Positions 27,288-36,390 of a stretch of 64,000 nucleotides of DNA are shown here, in pieces. The notes under the pieces were generated by a model. It was not told the DNA's origin. It made no database searches and was given only the letters and a program-made list of their open reading frames with translations. Made by a program: the position numbers and the translations under genes. Source of the DNA: Archangium sp. (GTDB lineage Bacteria; Myxococcota; Myxococcia; Myxococcales; Myxococcaceae); the NCBI GenBank assembly GCA_030681645.1, contig JAUXRX010000056.1, positions 412,824-476,823 of the forward strand, given 5' to 3'. Every line of letters starts with the position of its first letter. Within the stretch, counting starts at the first letter, position 1.

Positions 27288-28400
27288 ATGTCCCTCGCCC
27301 ACGTGCAGCTCGAAGCCGATCGCAAGCGGCTAGGCCGCACCCCCTCCCTCCTCCGCCGCAAATGGGAGCGCATGGCGATCTCCCCCTTCGCCTTCCTCCG
27401 CGGCGCGTCAGCGCTCTGGGCCGAAGCCCTGCGCCAGGAACCCGGTCTGCTCCGCGGCCTGCCCGGCACCGGCACCCTCGTGGGCGATCTCCACCTCGAG
27501 AACATCGGCACCTTCCGCACCGCCCGCGGCGTCACGCTGCACGTCAACGACTTCGACGAGACCTTCGACGGCCCCTGGAGCTTCGACGTGGCGCGCCTGC
27601 TCACCTCGACCCTGCTCGCGCGGCCCGAGTTGGGCTGCACCGGGCTGCAGGTGATCGCCCTGGCAAAGCAGATCCTCGACGGTCACGCGGCCGGCGTGGC
27701 AGGGGCGCCCGCGCGCCTGCCTTCCCCGCTCACGCTCGCAGTGCAGGCCGCCTCGGTGAAGACCGACGACAAGTACCTCGCCAAGCGGCTCGAGGCGCCG
27801 GGCAAGCTGGTGCGCGACGAGAAGATGCCGCCCGCCCCCGCCTGGTGCCTTCCCCTGGTGAAGCGCGCCGTCGCCGCGTGGAGCGAAGCGACGAAGCAGC
27901 GCGAGCCCGTCTCGCTGGTCGATCTCACCCGCCGCGTCGCCGGCACCGGCAGCCTGGGCGTGGAACGGCTGGTGGCGTTGATCAAGGTGGGCGACGTCTC
28001 GCGCCTGCTCGAGCTCAAAGAGGTGCGTGGCAGCAGCTTCGCCGACGTGCAGGCCGACGCGGTGCACCTGCTCGAGAGCTGGGCGAAGTGCCTCCCCCGC
28101 CCTCCCCTGGACCTGGCCGCGGCGCTGCTGGGCGAGATCCCCGTGATCGTCCGCCCGCTGTTCGCCTGCGACGACAAGCTCGCGGTGGAAGACTTCGATC
28201 GCGCCGCGCTCCCGCAGACGATGAAGGCCATCGGCGTGATGGCGGGCGAGGTGCACCGCCGCGGCGCGAAGACGATGGGCAAGTGGACCGCCGAGCACCA
28301 CCGGGTGCTGATGGAGCGGGCCGCCCACCTGGCCGGGCTGCACGAGCAGGCCTTCGTGGCGTTCTGCCAGGGCGTGCACGAGCAGTTCGGCGATCTCTGA
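27288..28400 (+). CDS. DUF2252 protein
   Basis: A 370-residue soluble protein. V-G-D-L-H-L-E-N-I-G-T-F and V-N-D-F-D-E-T-F-D-G-P-W are signature motifs of DUF2252, a family with a protein-kinase/aminoglycoside-phosphotransferase-like fold (D-x-H-x-x-N and D-F-D resemble the catalytic and metal loops). Substrate unknown. The ATG at 27288 lies directly after the satellite, so its promoter must lie in or upstream of the repeats or come from read-through. It is followed after 27 bp by a Ser/Thr kinase gene. Confidence 0.8.
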   Translation: MSLAHVQLEADRKRLGRTPSLLRRKWERMAISPFAFLRGASALWAEALRQEPGLLRGLPGTGTLVGDLHLENIGTFRTARGVTLHVNDFDETFDGPWSFDVARLLTSTLLARPELGCTGLQVIALAKQILDGHAAGVAGAPARLPSPLTLAVQAASVKTDDKYLAKRLEAPGKLVRDEKMPPAPAWCLPLVKRAVAAWSEATKQREPVSLVDLTRRVAGTGSLGVERLVALIKVGDVSRLLELKEVRGSSFADVQADAVHLLESWAKCLPRPPLDLAAALLGEIPVIVRPLFACDDKLAVEDFDRAALPQTMKAIGVMAGEVHRRGAKTMGKWTAEHHRVLMERAAHLAGLHEQAFVAFCQGVHEQFGDL

Positions 28401-28427
28401 CCGCGCTGGGGTAGCCTCCGCCAGCCC

Positions 28428-30251
28428 ATGCGCGTTTGTACGGTGTGCCAGGAGCCGGTGCCGTCGGGAATGCCGGTGTGCCCCCGGGACGGTGGCGCGG
28501 CAGAAGAGCCGGGCGACGAGATCATCGGCACCATGATCGGCGAGTACCGGGTCAAGGGCGTCATCGGCGAAGGCGGCATGGGCCAGGTGTACGAGGGCCT
28601 GCAGCCGGTCATCGGCAAGCGGGTGGCGATCAAGCTGCTGCGCCGCGAGCTGGCCACCGACAAGGTCGAGGCGGCCCGGCTGCTCGGAGAAGCGCGCAGC
28701 GTCAACGCGATCGGCCACCGCGGCATCATCGACATCTTCAGCTTCGGCGCGTTGCCCGACGGGCGGCAGTACTTCGTGATGGAGCACCTGTCGGGCGTCT
28801 CGCTCTCCCAGCACATCCGCATGCACGGCGCGCTGCCGGTGGAAGACACCCTCAAGCTCCTCGACGAGATGCTCGCGGCGCTCGGCGCGGCCCACGGGGC
28901 AGGCGTCATTCACCGCGACTTCAAGCCGTCGAACATCTTCCTCGTCGCGCAGCCCGACGGCTCGAGCTTCGTGAAGCTGCTCGACTTCGGCATCGCGAAG
29001 ATCGCGCCCTACGCCCGCGGCGAGACCCCGCAGACCCGCGTCTCGCGCGTGATGGGCACCCCCGAGTTCATGGCGCCCGAGCAGGCGCGCGGCCAGCCGG
29101 TGGGGCCCCGCACCGACCTCTACGCGCTGGGCGTGGTGGCCTTCGCGATGTTGACCGGCGAGCACCTGTTCGACGCCGACAACCCCTACGAGATCGTCAA
29201 CATGCACCTGAGCAAGGCGCCGCGCGTGCCGTCGTCGGTGCGCTCGGAGGTGCCTCCCGAGGTCGACAGCCTCGTGCTCTCGCTGCTGGAGAAGGACCCG
29301 CAGGATCGCCCCCCCAGCGCCGAGGCGGTGCGCGAGCAGCTCAAGCGCCTGCGCAAGGCGCTCCACTTCAACGCCACCAGGCTCGCGCTCGCGCCGACCT
29401 CGATGACCCGCGAATCGCTGGGGGTGGTGCCTTCGGCGCCGCCGCCCCCCGCCCCTTCGGCCCCGAAGAAGGCGCTCGCCGATTCGGCGACGCGGCATTC
29501 GCCTTCCAGCCTGGGCCCCGACAAGGCGACGCGGATCCTCAACGCGCCCCGGGCCACCCCGCCCCAGGGCGGCTCCGTCGACTCGTCGGCGCCGCAGCTC
29601 GAGCAGCTCGCCCCGTCCGAACGGCGCGCGATGCGGGTCGGCGGCGCCGTGCTCTTCCTGTTCGCCGGCCTGCTCGTCACCGGGCTCTGGGTGCTGCTGC
29701 GCAAGCCGCCCGCGCCCGAGCCGGTGCCCGTCGAGGTGGTCGAAGCGGTGGTCGTCGCGCCGGCGGTGCCCCAGCCCCAGGTGGTCGAGCCGCGGCCGGA
29801 GATCGATCCGCGCGACACCGCTGCCGTCGACGCGGTGAGAGCCGAGGTGGCGCGCAGCGAGACGGCCCGCACAGAGGCCGCGCGGCTCGAAGCCGAGCTG
29901 GCCGACGCAGCGAGAGCCGAGGCGGCGAAGGTGGCTGCCGCGAAGGCTGAAGCGGCGAAGGCCGCGGCAGCGAAGGCGGAAGCCGCGCGCATCGAGGCAG
30001 CCAGGGCCGAGGCGGCGAAGGTGGCTGCCGCGAAGGCGGACGCGCCGAAGGCTGATCCGCTCCAGGCGCGGTACAAGCGAATTCAGGGTGCGTGGGCGAA
30101 GTCGCGCGCGAGCCGCTCGCCAGAAGACCGCCGCATCTTCGACGTGATGCTCAGCGAGGTGGGAAAGCAGCTCACCGGAGGCTCCCGCGCCGAGGCCACC
30201 GAGTCGCTCAACGACTTCGTCGCCGGCGCCCTCAACGGCAAGGAGCCGTGA
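28428..30251 (+). CDS. Zinc-ribbon Ser/Thr kinase with Ala-rich coiled tail
   Basis: A 607-residue protein. It opens with a CTVC...CPRD ribbon (C4, C7, C18). The kinase (about 39-310) has GEGGMG, a catalytic loop reading HRDFKPSN (H162, D164, K166; F in place of the usual L/V), DFG at D186 and G-T-P-E-F-M-A-P-E. A membrane helix follows near 405-425. The last ~130 residues are an Ala/Glu/Lys coiled coil of A-A-K-A-E-A-A-K type and a short helical domain. The kinase side is therefore cytosolic and the coiled coil periplasmic. The substrate is not evident. Confidence 0.88.
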   Translation: MRVCTVCQEPVPSGMPVCPRDGGAAEEPGDEIIGTMIGEYRVKGVIGEGGMGQVYEGLQPVIGKRVAIKLLRRELATDKVEAARLLGEARSVNAIGHRGIIDIFSFGALPDGRQYFVMEHLSGVSLSQHIRMHGALPVEDTLKLLDEMLAALGAAHGAGVIHRDFKPSNIFLVAQPDGSSFVKLLDFGIAKIAPYARGETPQTRVSRVMGTPEFMAPEQARGQPVGPRTDLYALGVVAFAMLTGEHLFDADNPYEIVNMHLSKAPRVPSSVRSEVPPEVDSLVLSLLEKDPQDRPPSAEAVREQLKRLRKALHFNATRLALAPTSMTRESLGVVPSAPPPPAPSAPKKALADSATRHSPSSLGPDKATRILNAPRATPPQGGSVDSSAPQLEQLAPSERRAMRVGGAVLFLFAGLLVTGLWVLLRKPPAPEPVPVEVVEAVVVAPAVPQPQVVEPRPEIDPRDTAAVDAVRAEVARSETARTEAARLEAELADAARAEAAKVAAAKAEAAKAAAAKAEAARIEAARAEAAKVAAAKADAPKADPLQARYKRIQGAWAKSRASRSPEDRRIFDVMLSEVGKQLTGGSRAEATESLNDFVAGALNGKEP

Positions 30252-30324
30252 AAGTGGAGCCCCGACGTCGCAGGAGTGTGGACTCCTCTCTACGCCGATC
30301 GTCCTCGGGTCTCGCGTCCAACGA

Positions 30325-30348
30325 CACGTAACTTCAGACAGTTACGTG
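30325..30348. repeat. 9-bp perfect hairpin
   Basis: Arms CACGTAACT and AGTTACGTG flank the 6-nt loop TCAGAC, between the Ser/Thr kinase and the PilZ gene. The arms are AT-richer than their surroundings and no T-tract follows. It could be an operator or a terminator. Confidence 0.5.
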
Positions 30349-30377
30349 GTGGCGTGGGAATTGGATTGAGTGGGCGC

Positions 30378-30731
30378 ATGTACCCCGAGAACCGGAACAA
30401 CGACCGCGTCCTGTGCCAGGCCCGCTTCCTCGGGGCGACCTCGACCGTGATCCGCGGGGACATCATCGACGTGTCGCCCACCGGGCTGTGCCTGGCGCTC
30501 GACGCTGCGTTGGAGCGGGGTCGCGAGCTGCACCTCGACTTCGAGCTGCCCACCGGCCGCGTGGAGGCGGTGGGCGAGGTGCGCTGGGCGGTGGAGAAGA
30601 ACGGGCGGGTCGAGCTGGGCGTTCGCTTCGTGCGGATCTCTTCGGAGTCGCTCGGGGTGATTGCCGCCGCGACCGCGCCCAAGCCGTCGGGTGGTGGCTT
30701 CTGGTTCAGCCACTTCGCCCTGCGCCGCTGA
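30378..30731 (+). CDS. PilZ-domain c-di-GMP binding protein
   Basis: A 117-residue single-domain PilZ protein. The N-terminal N-R-N-N-D-R supplies the RxxxR motif and D-V-S-P-T-G the (D/N)xSxxG motif, the two c-di-GMP contacts. The remaining strands follow the beta-barrel pattern to E-L-G-V-R-F-V. It should be a c-di-GMP effector acting on motility, exopolysaccharide or kinase partners. The diguanylate cyclase at 59925 is in the same window but far away. The ATG at 30378 follows a weak ribosome site; a TTG at 30366 is possible. Confidence 0.85.
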   Translation: MYPENRNNDRVLCQARFLGATSTVIRGDIIDVSPTGLCLALDAALERGRELHLDFELPTGRVEAVGEVRWAVEKNGRVELGVRFVRISSESLGVIAAATAPKPSGGGFWFSHFALRR

Positions 30732-30779
30732 CTCCGCTCGACGTGAGCCCAATCCGTTCAGCCCGAGCGAAGTTGAGGG
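30730..30779. repeat. Family B repeat pair (diverged)
   Basis: GACTCCGCTCG and, inverted to it, CCGAGCGAAGTTGAGGG separated by about 20 bp, at the 3' end of the PilZ gene and converging on a thioesterase gene. Confidence 0.55.
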
Positions 30780-30798
30780 CCCTTCTTCGACACTCCGC

Positions 30799-31233
30799 CT
30801 AGACCCCCACCTTCAGAATCACCATCGCGCTCGCGATGGGAGCGCCTTCATCTTCCTGCCACGCCAGGCACTGCAGCGTCGCCACGCGCCGCCCGTGTCT
30901 CACCACGCGGGCCGACGCGAAGGTGTCGATGGTCTTCCCGCTGCGCAGAAAATCGACGGTGAGCGTGATGGTGCGCGGCAGCTTCGCGTGATCCGCGGTC
31001 GCGAGCAGCTCGAGGTGCGCCACCGATTCCAGCAGCGCGCCGAGCGTGCCGCCATGCAGCGCCGGCACGGTGGGGTTTCCCACCAGGTGGTCCGAGAACG
31101 GCATCACGGCGATCCGCCGGCCGTCGCGGGTCTCCACCCGAACGCCGAGGAACTTCAGGTACGGAATGGCCTCGACCAGGTCCGAGAAATCGCCCGCGCG
31201 CCGCGCCGCCGCGACCGCTTCCACCACGTTCAT
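30799..31233 (-). CDS. PaaI-type hotdog thioesterase (second of a pair)
   Basis: A 144-residue hotdog-fold protein. V-P-A-L-H-G-G-T-L-G-A-L-L-E is the catalytic-loop helix of PaaI/YiiD-type acyl-CoA thioesterases, followed by the central strand T-I-T-L-T-V-D-F-L. The ATG at 31233 overlaps the stop of the upstream homologue (ATGA), so the two are co-translated. Such pairs may form heterodimers. The acyl substrate is not evident, and one or both could be non-catalytic. Confidence 0.8.
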   Translation of the reverse strand: MNVVEAVAAARRAGDFSDLVEAIPYLKFLGVRVETRDGRRIAVMPFSDHLVGNPTVPALHGGTLGALLESVAHLELLATADHAKLPRTITLTVDFLRSGKTIDTFASARVVRHGRRVATLQCLAWQEDEGAPIASAMVILKVGV

Positions 31234-31715
31234 GGCTTGAGCCCCCTGCGCACTTCTTCGCCGGTGATGGCGCGGCCCCGGGTATCGAGCGCGAAGGTCG
31301 CGGCCGCAGAGGCGAAGGGCTGTTCGGGGTCGTCGACGTAGGCGATGGCGCGCACGAACGCGACCGACGAGGTGTCGCGGTAGCACTCCGCGCGCGCGAA
31401 GACGTCGCGGTGGGCGGGGGCGCGCCCGAGGAAGTCGACGCGGAGATCGAGCGTGGCGATCTTCGTGGGCTCCTTGAGCCGCAGGAAGACCGACGCACCC
31501 GCGCACGCGTCGAGCAGCGTGGTGATGACGCCGCCGTGCAGCACCTGCGTCTCGGGGTTCCCCACGAACTGCGGGCTCCACGGCATCTTCACGGTGACGC
31601 TGGCAGGCACGTACGTGGCGGCGACCAGCGTGATGCCCAGCGCCTTGTTGTGCGGCACGAAGTCGCGCAGCGCCGCGTTCATCATCTCGAGATCGATCTG
31701 GTCGTCAGCGGCCAT
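31230..31715 (-). CDS. PaaI-type hotdog thioesterase (first of a pair)
   Basis: A 161-residue hotdog protein with E-T-Q-V-L-H-G-G-V-I-T-T-L-L-D-A-C as its active-site helix and I-A-T-L-D-L-R-V-D-F-L as the core strand. The H-G-G core is shared with its neighbour, but the two are clearly diverged, so any duplication is old. It is the third gene of a four-gene minus-strand cluster, 6 bp after the PH-like protein. The ATG follows a weak site. Confidence 0.8.
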   Translation of the reverse strand: MAADDQIDLEMMNAALRDFVPHNKALGITLVAATYVPASVTVKMPWSPQFVGNPETQVLHGGVITTLLDACAGASVFLRLKEPTKIATLDLRVDFLGRAPAHRDVFARAECYRDTSSVAFVRAIAYVDDPEQPFASAAATFALDTRGRAITGEEVRRGLKP

Positions 31716-31721
31716 GCTTCC

Positions 31722-32174
31722 TCAGGCGTCGTAGCGCGGTGCGGGCATGCGGTCTTCGATGGCCTTCGCCAGGGCCTCGAAGTCGGCGCGCCTGGCGAAG
31801 AGATGGGCGGGGACGAGCACGCGCTGCTCTTCGCGCAGCCATAGGGCGATGGTGTCGCGCTTCTCGCCCAGGCGTCGCACTTCCTTCACCGCGGACCACG
31901 GCACCTCGATCAACCCGGCGCGGGGGCGCGAGACGAGCACCGCCAGCGGGGTGACGCGCACGCCCCACTCGCTCCTCGGGCGGAAACGGAAGAACGCCAC
32001 GCCCATGGCGGCGGCGAGCCCGAACGAGAGCCCCGCCCGGAGGATCTCCCTCGGAGACTGGCTCTGGGCGAAGCCGACGATGGCCCAGATGGCCAGGCCC
32101 AGGGCGACGAGCCCCGCGCCCAGCAGCCAGAGGCGCAGGCGCAGCGGGTGGTAGGGGAAGAAATCTCCGGGCAT
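31722..32174 (-). CDS. Small membrane protein with PH-like C-terminus
   Basis: A 150-residue protein. Two hydrophobic helices, about 16-36 and 48-62, are followed by a beta-rich tail: V-T-P-L-A-V-L-V-S, I-E-V-P-W-S-A-V-K-E-V and I-A-L-W-L. This resembles the bacterial PH-like (YdbT/PH_2) family, where W-S-x-V-x-x-V is common. Function unknown. It lies directly upstream of the thioesterase pair. Confidence 0.6.
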   Translation of the reverse strand: MPGDFFPYHPLRLRLWLLGAGLVALGLAIWAIVGFAQSQSPREILRAGLSFGLAAAMGVAFFRFRPRSEWGVRVTPLAVLVSRPRAGLIEVPWSAVKEVRRLGEKRDTIALWLREEQRVLVPAHLFARRADFEALAKAIEDRMPAPRYDA

Positions 32175-32220
32175 CTGCGTGGGTCTCTACTCCACCGGCA
32201 GGCCCTTGCGGAGATGCGTG

Positions 32221-33138
32221 CTACCTGCCCGGCTTCTGATCCTTCACCGCCGCTGAGACGATCGACCTGCCGAAGCGCTCGTAGTTCGCGAGCCACGCGG
32301 CCGAGTTCTTCACGTAGCGGCCGGTGCCGGCGGTGTCCCAGTTGATGTAGAGCCGGGTGAAGCCGCCGTCGACGATGGCGCGCTTGCCGTCCTGGTCGAA
32401 GTACGCGGCGACGACGTGCTTCTCGCTGCCCACGATGAGCGGCTTGAGCGCGCCGGGCTTCGGCATGAACGCGATGCTGTGGCCTTCGTAGAGCTGCTCG
32501 ATGCCGGTGGTGAGCAGGTGATCAGCCAGCAGCCCGGTCATGCCCGGCTGGAGCTGGCGGCCCACGACCTTCTCGCCGGGATCGTACGGGGCGCCCTTGA
32601 GCTCGACGTCGAACAGCGCGCGCGCCACGAGGTCGGCGTCCTGCGCGTACGGCGCGTTGTCGCCCCACAGGTACAGGCCGTGGCCGGCGTCGAAGAACTT
32701 CTTGATCACCTTCACGTGTTCCTGGGTGAGCTGCGCCTGCTCGCCCGAGATGATCCACAGCTGGTTGGCACGGCTCAGCGCCTTCTCCAGCTCGGCGGGG
32801 GACGGGGCGCGATCGATCCACCGGTAGGTGGCGAAGCCCTTCTCGGCGAGCGCCTTCTTCGGCAGCTCGAAGTCGAAACCGCCGCCCGTGTAGAGGTGCA
32901 TCACCACCACCGTCTGGCCGTCGAACGCACCGTCGACCGCGAGGTCGTGCTGAGAGCCCGCGGCGTTCCCGAAGCCGTCCTTCTTCACGGGCACGCGCAC
33001 CACCTCGCGCCGTTCGACGCCGTCTTTTCCCCGCACCACCTTCTCGACGGCGAGCGTGGGGGCGCTCTCCCCGGCGGAGGCGTTGTACTGGGCGAAGGCG
33101 GAACACGAGAGGAGGGCGAGGAGGAGGAGTTTTCGCAT
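32221..33138 (-). CDS. Secreted protein with glutamine-amidotransferase-like fold
   Basis: A 305-residue protein with an N-terminal signal peptide, MRKLLLLALLSCSAFAQ. A central stretch reads L-W-I-I-S-G-E-Q followed by an alpha/beta region and G-L-Y-L-W-G-D-N-A, reminiscent of ThuA or class I glutamine-amidotransferase-like proteins, but no catalytic Cys is visible at the nucleophile elbow. It may bind a ligand or be inactive. First gene of the minus-strand cluster, 46 bp upstream of the PH-like protein. The family assignment is tentative. Confidence 0.55.
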   Translation of the reverse strand: MRKLLLLALLSCSAFAQYNASAGESAPTLAVEKVVRGKDGVERREVVRVPVKKDGFGNAAGSQHDLAVDGAFDGQTVVVMHLYTGGGFDFELPKKALAEKGFATYRWIDRAPSPAELEKALSRANQLWIISGEQAQLTQEHVKVIKKFFDAGHGLYLWGDNAPYAQDADLVARALFDVELKGAPYDPGEKVVGRQLQPGMTGLLADHLLTTGIEQLYEGHSIAFMPKPGALKPLIVGSEKHVVAAYFDQDGKRAIVDGGFTRLYINWDTAGTGRYVKNSAAWLANYERFGRSIVSAAVKDQKPGR

Positions 33139-33205
33139 CGCCCCTTCAACGGCTCAGGCCCCGGGTGGATCTACGGAGGCCTCTGGCCTCATACTTCGCG
33201 CCGCC

Positions 33206-33751
33206 ATGGGGGCGGACCAGAAGCTGATCTTCAAGCCGGTGATGGAGGCGCTCTTCGTCGCCGGGCTCAAGGACCGCATGACGCCGGCGTTCCAGGCGCG
33301 GCTGCTGAAGGCCGGCGTGAACATCGAGAAGCTGCTGCCCGGCTACGACTACGGCCTCTGGGAAGCGGGCGTGCTCGACGCGGTGAGCCTGTTCCCGGAG
33401 CTGGAACGCAGCGCTGCGCTCGAAGAGCTGGGCCGGCGCATGGTGAAGGCGACCATCGACGCGAGCCCGGTGGGCAAGTCGCTGATGCCGGTGCTCAAGC
33501 TGCTCGGCACCGCGCGGGCGATCAAGCGCACGCTCTCAAGGGGCTCGTCGGAGAACTTCAACGTGGTGACGTTCGGCGCCGAGACGCCGCACTCGCTCGA
33601 GGTGCTGATGAGCTTCGTGGGGAAGATCCCCGAGTTCGCGCTCGGCACGCTGACGGGTCTCGCGGCCGAGCTGAGCTCGAAGGCGATTCGGGGGCGCGTT
33701 CAGAAGTACGAGAACGAGGCGGCCACGTACCTCATCGAGTGGGGCCCCTGA
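33206..33751 (+). CDS. DUF2378 (TIGR02265-type) myxobacterial protein
   Basis: A 181-residue soluble protein. The pattern F-V-A-G-L...L-L-K-A-G-V-N-I-E-K-L-L-P-G-Y and a long helical middle match DUF2378, a family almost restricted to myxobacteria and usually present in several copies per genome. No function is known. The ATG at 33206 was chosen over upstream in-frame codons because the family begins near F-K-P-V-M-E-A-L. It converges on the MYXO-CTERM amidase with 1 bp between stops. Confidence 0.75.
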   Translation: MGADQKLIFKPVMEALFVAGLKDRMTPAFQARLLKAGVNIEKLLPGYDYGLWEAGVLDAVSLFPELERSAALEELGRRMVKATIDASPVGKSLMPVLKLLGTARAIKRTLSRGSSENFNVVTFGAETPHSLEVLMSFVGKIPEFALGTLTGLAAELSSKAIRGRVQKYENEAATYLIEWGP

Positions 33752-33752
33752 C

Positions 33753-36272
33753 TCAACTGCGACGGCGGCGCAGCAGCGCCCCGAGCGCGAGCAGGCCGAG
33801 CGCCTCGAAGCCGAAGCCCGTCGAGCACCCACCGCAGCCGCCCTTCACCATGCCGCCATCCGGCGCGCCGCCGAGCTTGCGGATGACGGTGATGCGAGCC
33901 ACGACCGACTGGCTGGTGACGCCAATCGCGGTCGCCTGCAGCACGTTCGAGCCCTCGACCAGCGGCAGCGTGACCGAGAACCCACCCGCACCGAGCAGCT
34001 CGGCCGCGATGCCGTTCACGTCGACCGTCGCCACGTCGAAGCCACGCACCACGCCGTAGACCGTGACGGTGTCCGTGTTGATCGTCGCGCCGTCGACCGG
34101 CTCCACGAAGGTGAGGCTCGTCTCGACCGCCTCGTCCACGCCCGCAGTAAGCGCCACGTTGAACGCGAGCCGCGACTCGGCCGTGATGGAGATGGTCTCG
34201 CTCACGGTGAGGTACCCGGCCTTCTTCACCACCACCAGGTAGTCGGCCGGCACCGTCATCACCGGCGCGTAGTACGCTCCGCTCGCGTCGGTGGTGACCG
34301 TGGTGACGACCGTGCCGCTCGAGGGCTCACGCAGCTCGACCGACGCCGCGTCGATGCGCGTGGCCTCGTCACCCGCCAGGTGCACGAAGCCTGCGACGCC
34401 CGCGTTGTACGTGGCGGTGGTGGTGGCGCTGCCCGTGTTGCCCGCGGCGTCCACCGCCGACACCGTGATGGAGTTCGTGCCCGACGCGAGCTGCACCTCG
34501 ATGGAGAACGCCCCCGCCGCCACCGCGACGTCGGTCTGCGCGCCGCCGTTGAGCGAGACCTTCACGCTGGCGACCGCGCCGCGATCATCTGACGCAGTGC
34601 CGCGCAGCTCGATGCGACCGAGATCGAGCGCGGCCTCGTTGGTGGGGAAGGTGATGGACACCACCGGCTTCTGCGTGTCGGCCATCGAGGTCGACGACAA
34701 CCCGACCGAGCCCCACGTCACCGCGCCCGCCGTCACCGCGCGGCTCACCTGGTTGTTCGAGTACCCGCTCTTCGACACCGCCACCGTGTACGTGCCGGGC
34801 GCGAGCGTGAAGATGTAGACGCCGTCGCCCGCGGTGGTGACCGTCTGGCCACCGGCGGTGACCACCGCGCCCGAGACGGGGACCGACATGTCATTCGCGT
34901 CAGCAGGGTTGAACACGAAGATCTTCCCGCGCAGCGTGCCCGTCGCGGCCGAGCCGTTGATCTCCATCGAGCCCCAGGTCTGCGCGCCCGCGGTCACCGT
35001 GCGCGTCACCGTCGCGGAGCTGAAGCCCGACTTGCTCACCGTCGCCGTGTAGCTGCCGGGGTTGAGGGTAAACTGGTACAGCCCGTCGGTGCCGGTGGTG
35101 ACGCTCTGGCTGCCCACGGTGACCGTCGCGCCCGCGACACGGTTCGCCGAGTTGCCGCCCGTGTAGATGGCGCCGATCAGCACGCCGGTGCCCGTGGTCG
35201 GCGCGGAGCCGTTCACGTACGTCATGTACTTCGTCCAGTTCCAGCCACTCCCCGGGTCGGTGTGACCGCCGGTGTTGCAGGCGCGCGGCACCTCGGCGTG
35301 GCCGATGATGTGCGCGCGGTTCTTCGGGATGTTGTGGCGGTCCGCGATCCACTTCGTCAGCTTCGCGGACTCCCGGTACATCACGTCGGTGTACCAACGG
35401 CCCGGATCCTGAACGAAGCCCTCGTGCTCGAGGCCGACCGACCGGCCGTTGTAACACTGCGCGTGCCACGCGGTGTTCCGGTGCTCGACCATCTGGGTGA
35501 TCTCTCCGTCGCTCGAGCGCACGATGTAGTGCGACGACACGTTGGAGCTGGGGTTCTGGAACCACGACTTCGTGCCCGCGTAGCTGCCCTGCATGGTGTG
35601 AATGAGCACGAACTCGTACGACGAGCGGCCCGACGAGTAGTGCGGTGAGGCGAGCCAGCCCGCGCCACCCGGGTACTCGAGCACCGCGTCACGCCGCGCG
35701 CTCGCCACCGGCGCGTGGTTGCGCCAGCGCGACGCCAGCGGGCCCTGGCTCTCGAAGCCGGCCTCGAGCGCGAGGAAGACGTCGGCGGCGTAGTCGGCAG
35801 AGCCCGTGGCCGACTCGAAGCCCGGGTAGTTGGACACCGCGAGGAACCAGTCACCGGCCTCGTTCGCGTCGAGCGATGGATCAGCGCGCTCCGACTGCTC
35901 GAACAGGTGCCGCAACACCGCCGCGGCGCCGCGCACGTTCGCCTTCGGGTCGACGCGCAACTTTCCCTCGGTGACCCCGGTGAGCTGCATCGCCAGGCTG
36001 AGCCGATCCGCGTCGTCGCCGCGCCGCGCGAGCTGCATCACGCCCACGCCGCCGGACCCCGACTCGAGGTTCGGCGTCACCGACAGCCGCGTCTCCACCC
36101 AGCCGACCGCCTTCAACACGCCCACCGGCACCTGGTACTCCCGCGCCGCCGCCTGGAAGGTCGCCTCGAGCGGAGACTGCCGCTGCGCAGGAGCGGCCGC
36201 CGGGCCCTCCTCGGCCCCGCAGCCCACGAGCACCGTCACCGCCAGGAATGTCGAAAGGAGTCTCGCCGTCAT
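33753..36272 (-). CDS. MYXO-CTERM N-acetylmuramoyl-L-alanine amidase
   Basis: An 839-residue exported protein. Lipobox-like V-L-V-G-C with C18. Residues ~35-200 resemble a transglycosylase/SLT helical region (VLKAVGWVETRL). Residues ~205-360 are an Amidase_2 zinc domain with H225 in LIHTMQGS, H-I-I-G-H-A-E-V-P-R and a late Asp as metal or catalytic residues. Next come two carboxypeptidase-regulatory-like modules (Y-Q-F-T-L-N-P-G-S-Y-T-A and Y-I-F-T-L-A-P-G-T-Y-T-V), an Ig-like repeat region, a third regulatory module, and a MYXO-CTERM tail: GGCGGCS, hydrophobic helix, RRRRS. It should cut peptidoglycan at the cell surface. Both a lipobox and a MYXO-CTERM are present, which is odd. Confidence 0.88.
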   Translation of the reverse strand: MTARLLSTFLAVTVLVGCGAEEGPAAAPAQRQSPLEATFQAAAREYQVPVGVLKAVGWVETRLSVTPNLESGSGGVGVMQLARRGDDADRLSLAMQLTGVTEGKLRVDPKANVRGAAAVLRHLFEQSERADPSLDANEAGDWFLAVSNYPGFESATGSADYAADVFLALEAGFESQGPLASRWRNHAPVASARRDAVLEYPGGAGWLASPHYSSGRSSYEFVLIHTMQGSYAGTKSWFQNPSSNVSSHYIVRSSDGEITQMVEHRNTAWHAQCYNGRSVGLEHEGFVQDPGRWYTDVMYRESAKLTKWIADRHNIPKNRAHIIGHAEVPRACNTGGHTDPGSGWNWTKYMTYVNGSAPTTGTGVLIGAIYTGGNSANRVAGATVTVGSQSVTTGTDGLYQFTLNPGSYTATVSKSGFSSATVTRTVTAGAQTWGSMEINGSAATGTLRGKIFVFNPADANDMSVPVSGAVVTAGGQTVTTAGDGVYIFTLAPGTYTVAVSKSGYSNNQVSRAVTAGAVTWGSVGLSSTSMADTQKPVVSITFPTNEAALDLGRIELRGTASDDRGAVASVKVSLNGGAQTDVAVAAGAFSIEVQLASGTNSITVSAVDAAGNTGSATTTATYNAGVAGFVHLAGDEATRIDAASVELREPSSGTVVTTVTTDASGAYYAPVMTVPADYLVVVKKAGYLTVSETISITAESRLAFNVALTAGVDEAVETSLTFVEPVDGATINTDTVTVYGVVRGFDVATVDVNGIAAELLGAGGFSVTLPLVEGSNVLQATAIGVTSQSVVARITVIRKLGGAPDGGMVKGGCGGCSTGFGFEALGLLALGALLRRRRS

Positions 36273-36390
36273 GGGGTTCCTTGCCTCCGGTCCAGCAGTT
36301 GTCGGCTGAGGTACGACATCGTTGCAAGAGTTTGAAGTCGCTCCGCCTTTGGGTGTCGCCCCCGGGTTTCACCTGACCCGAAGTTGACAT

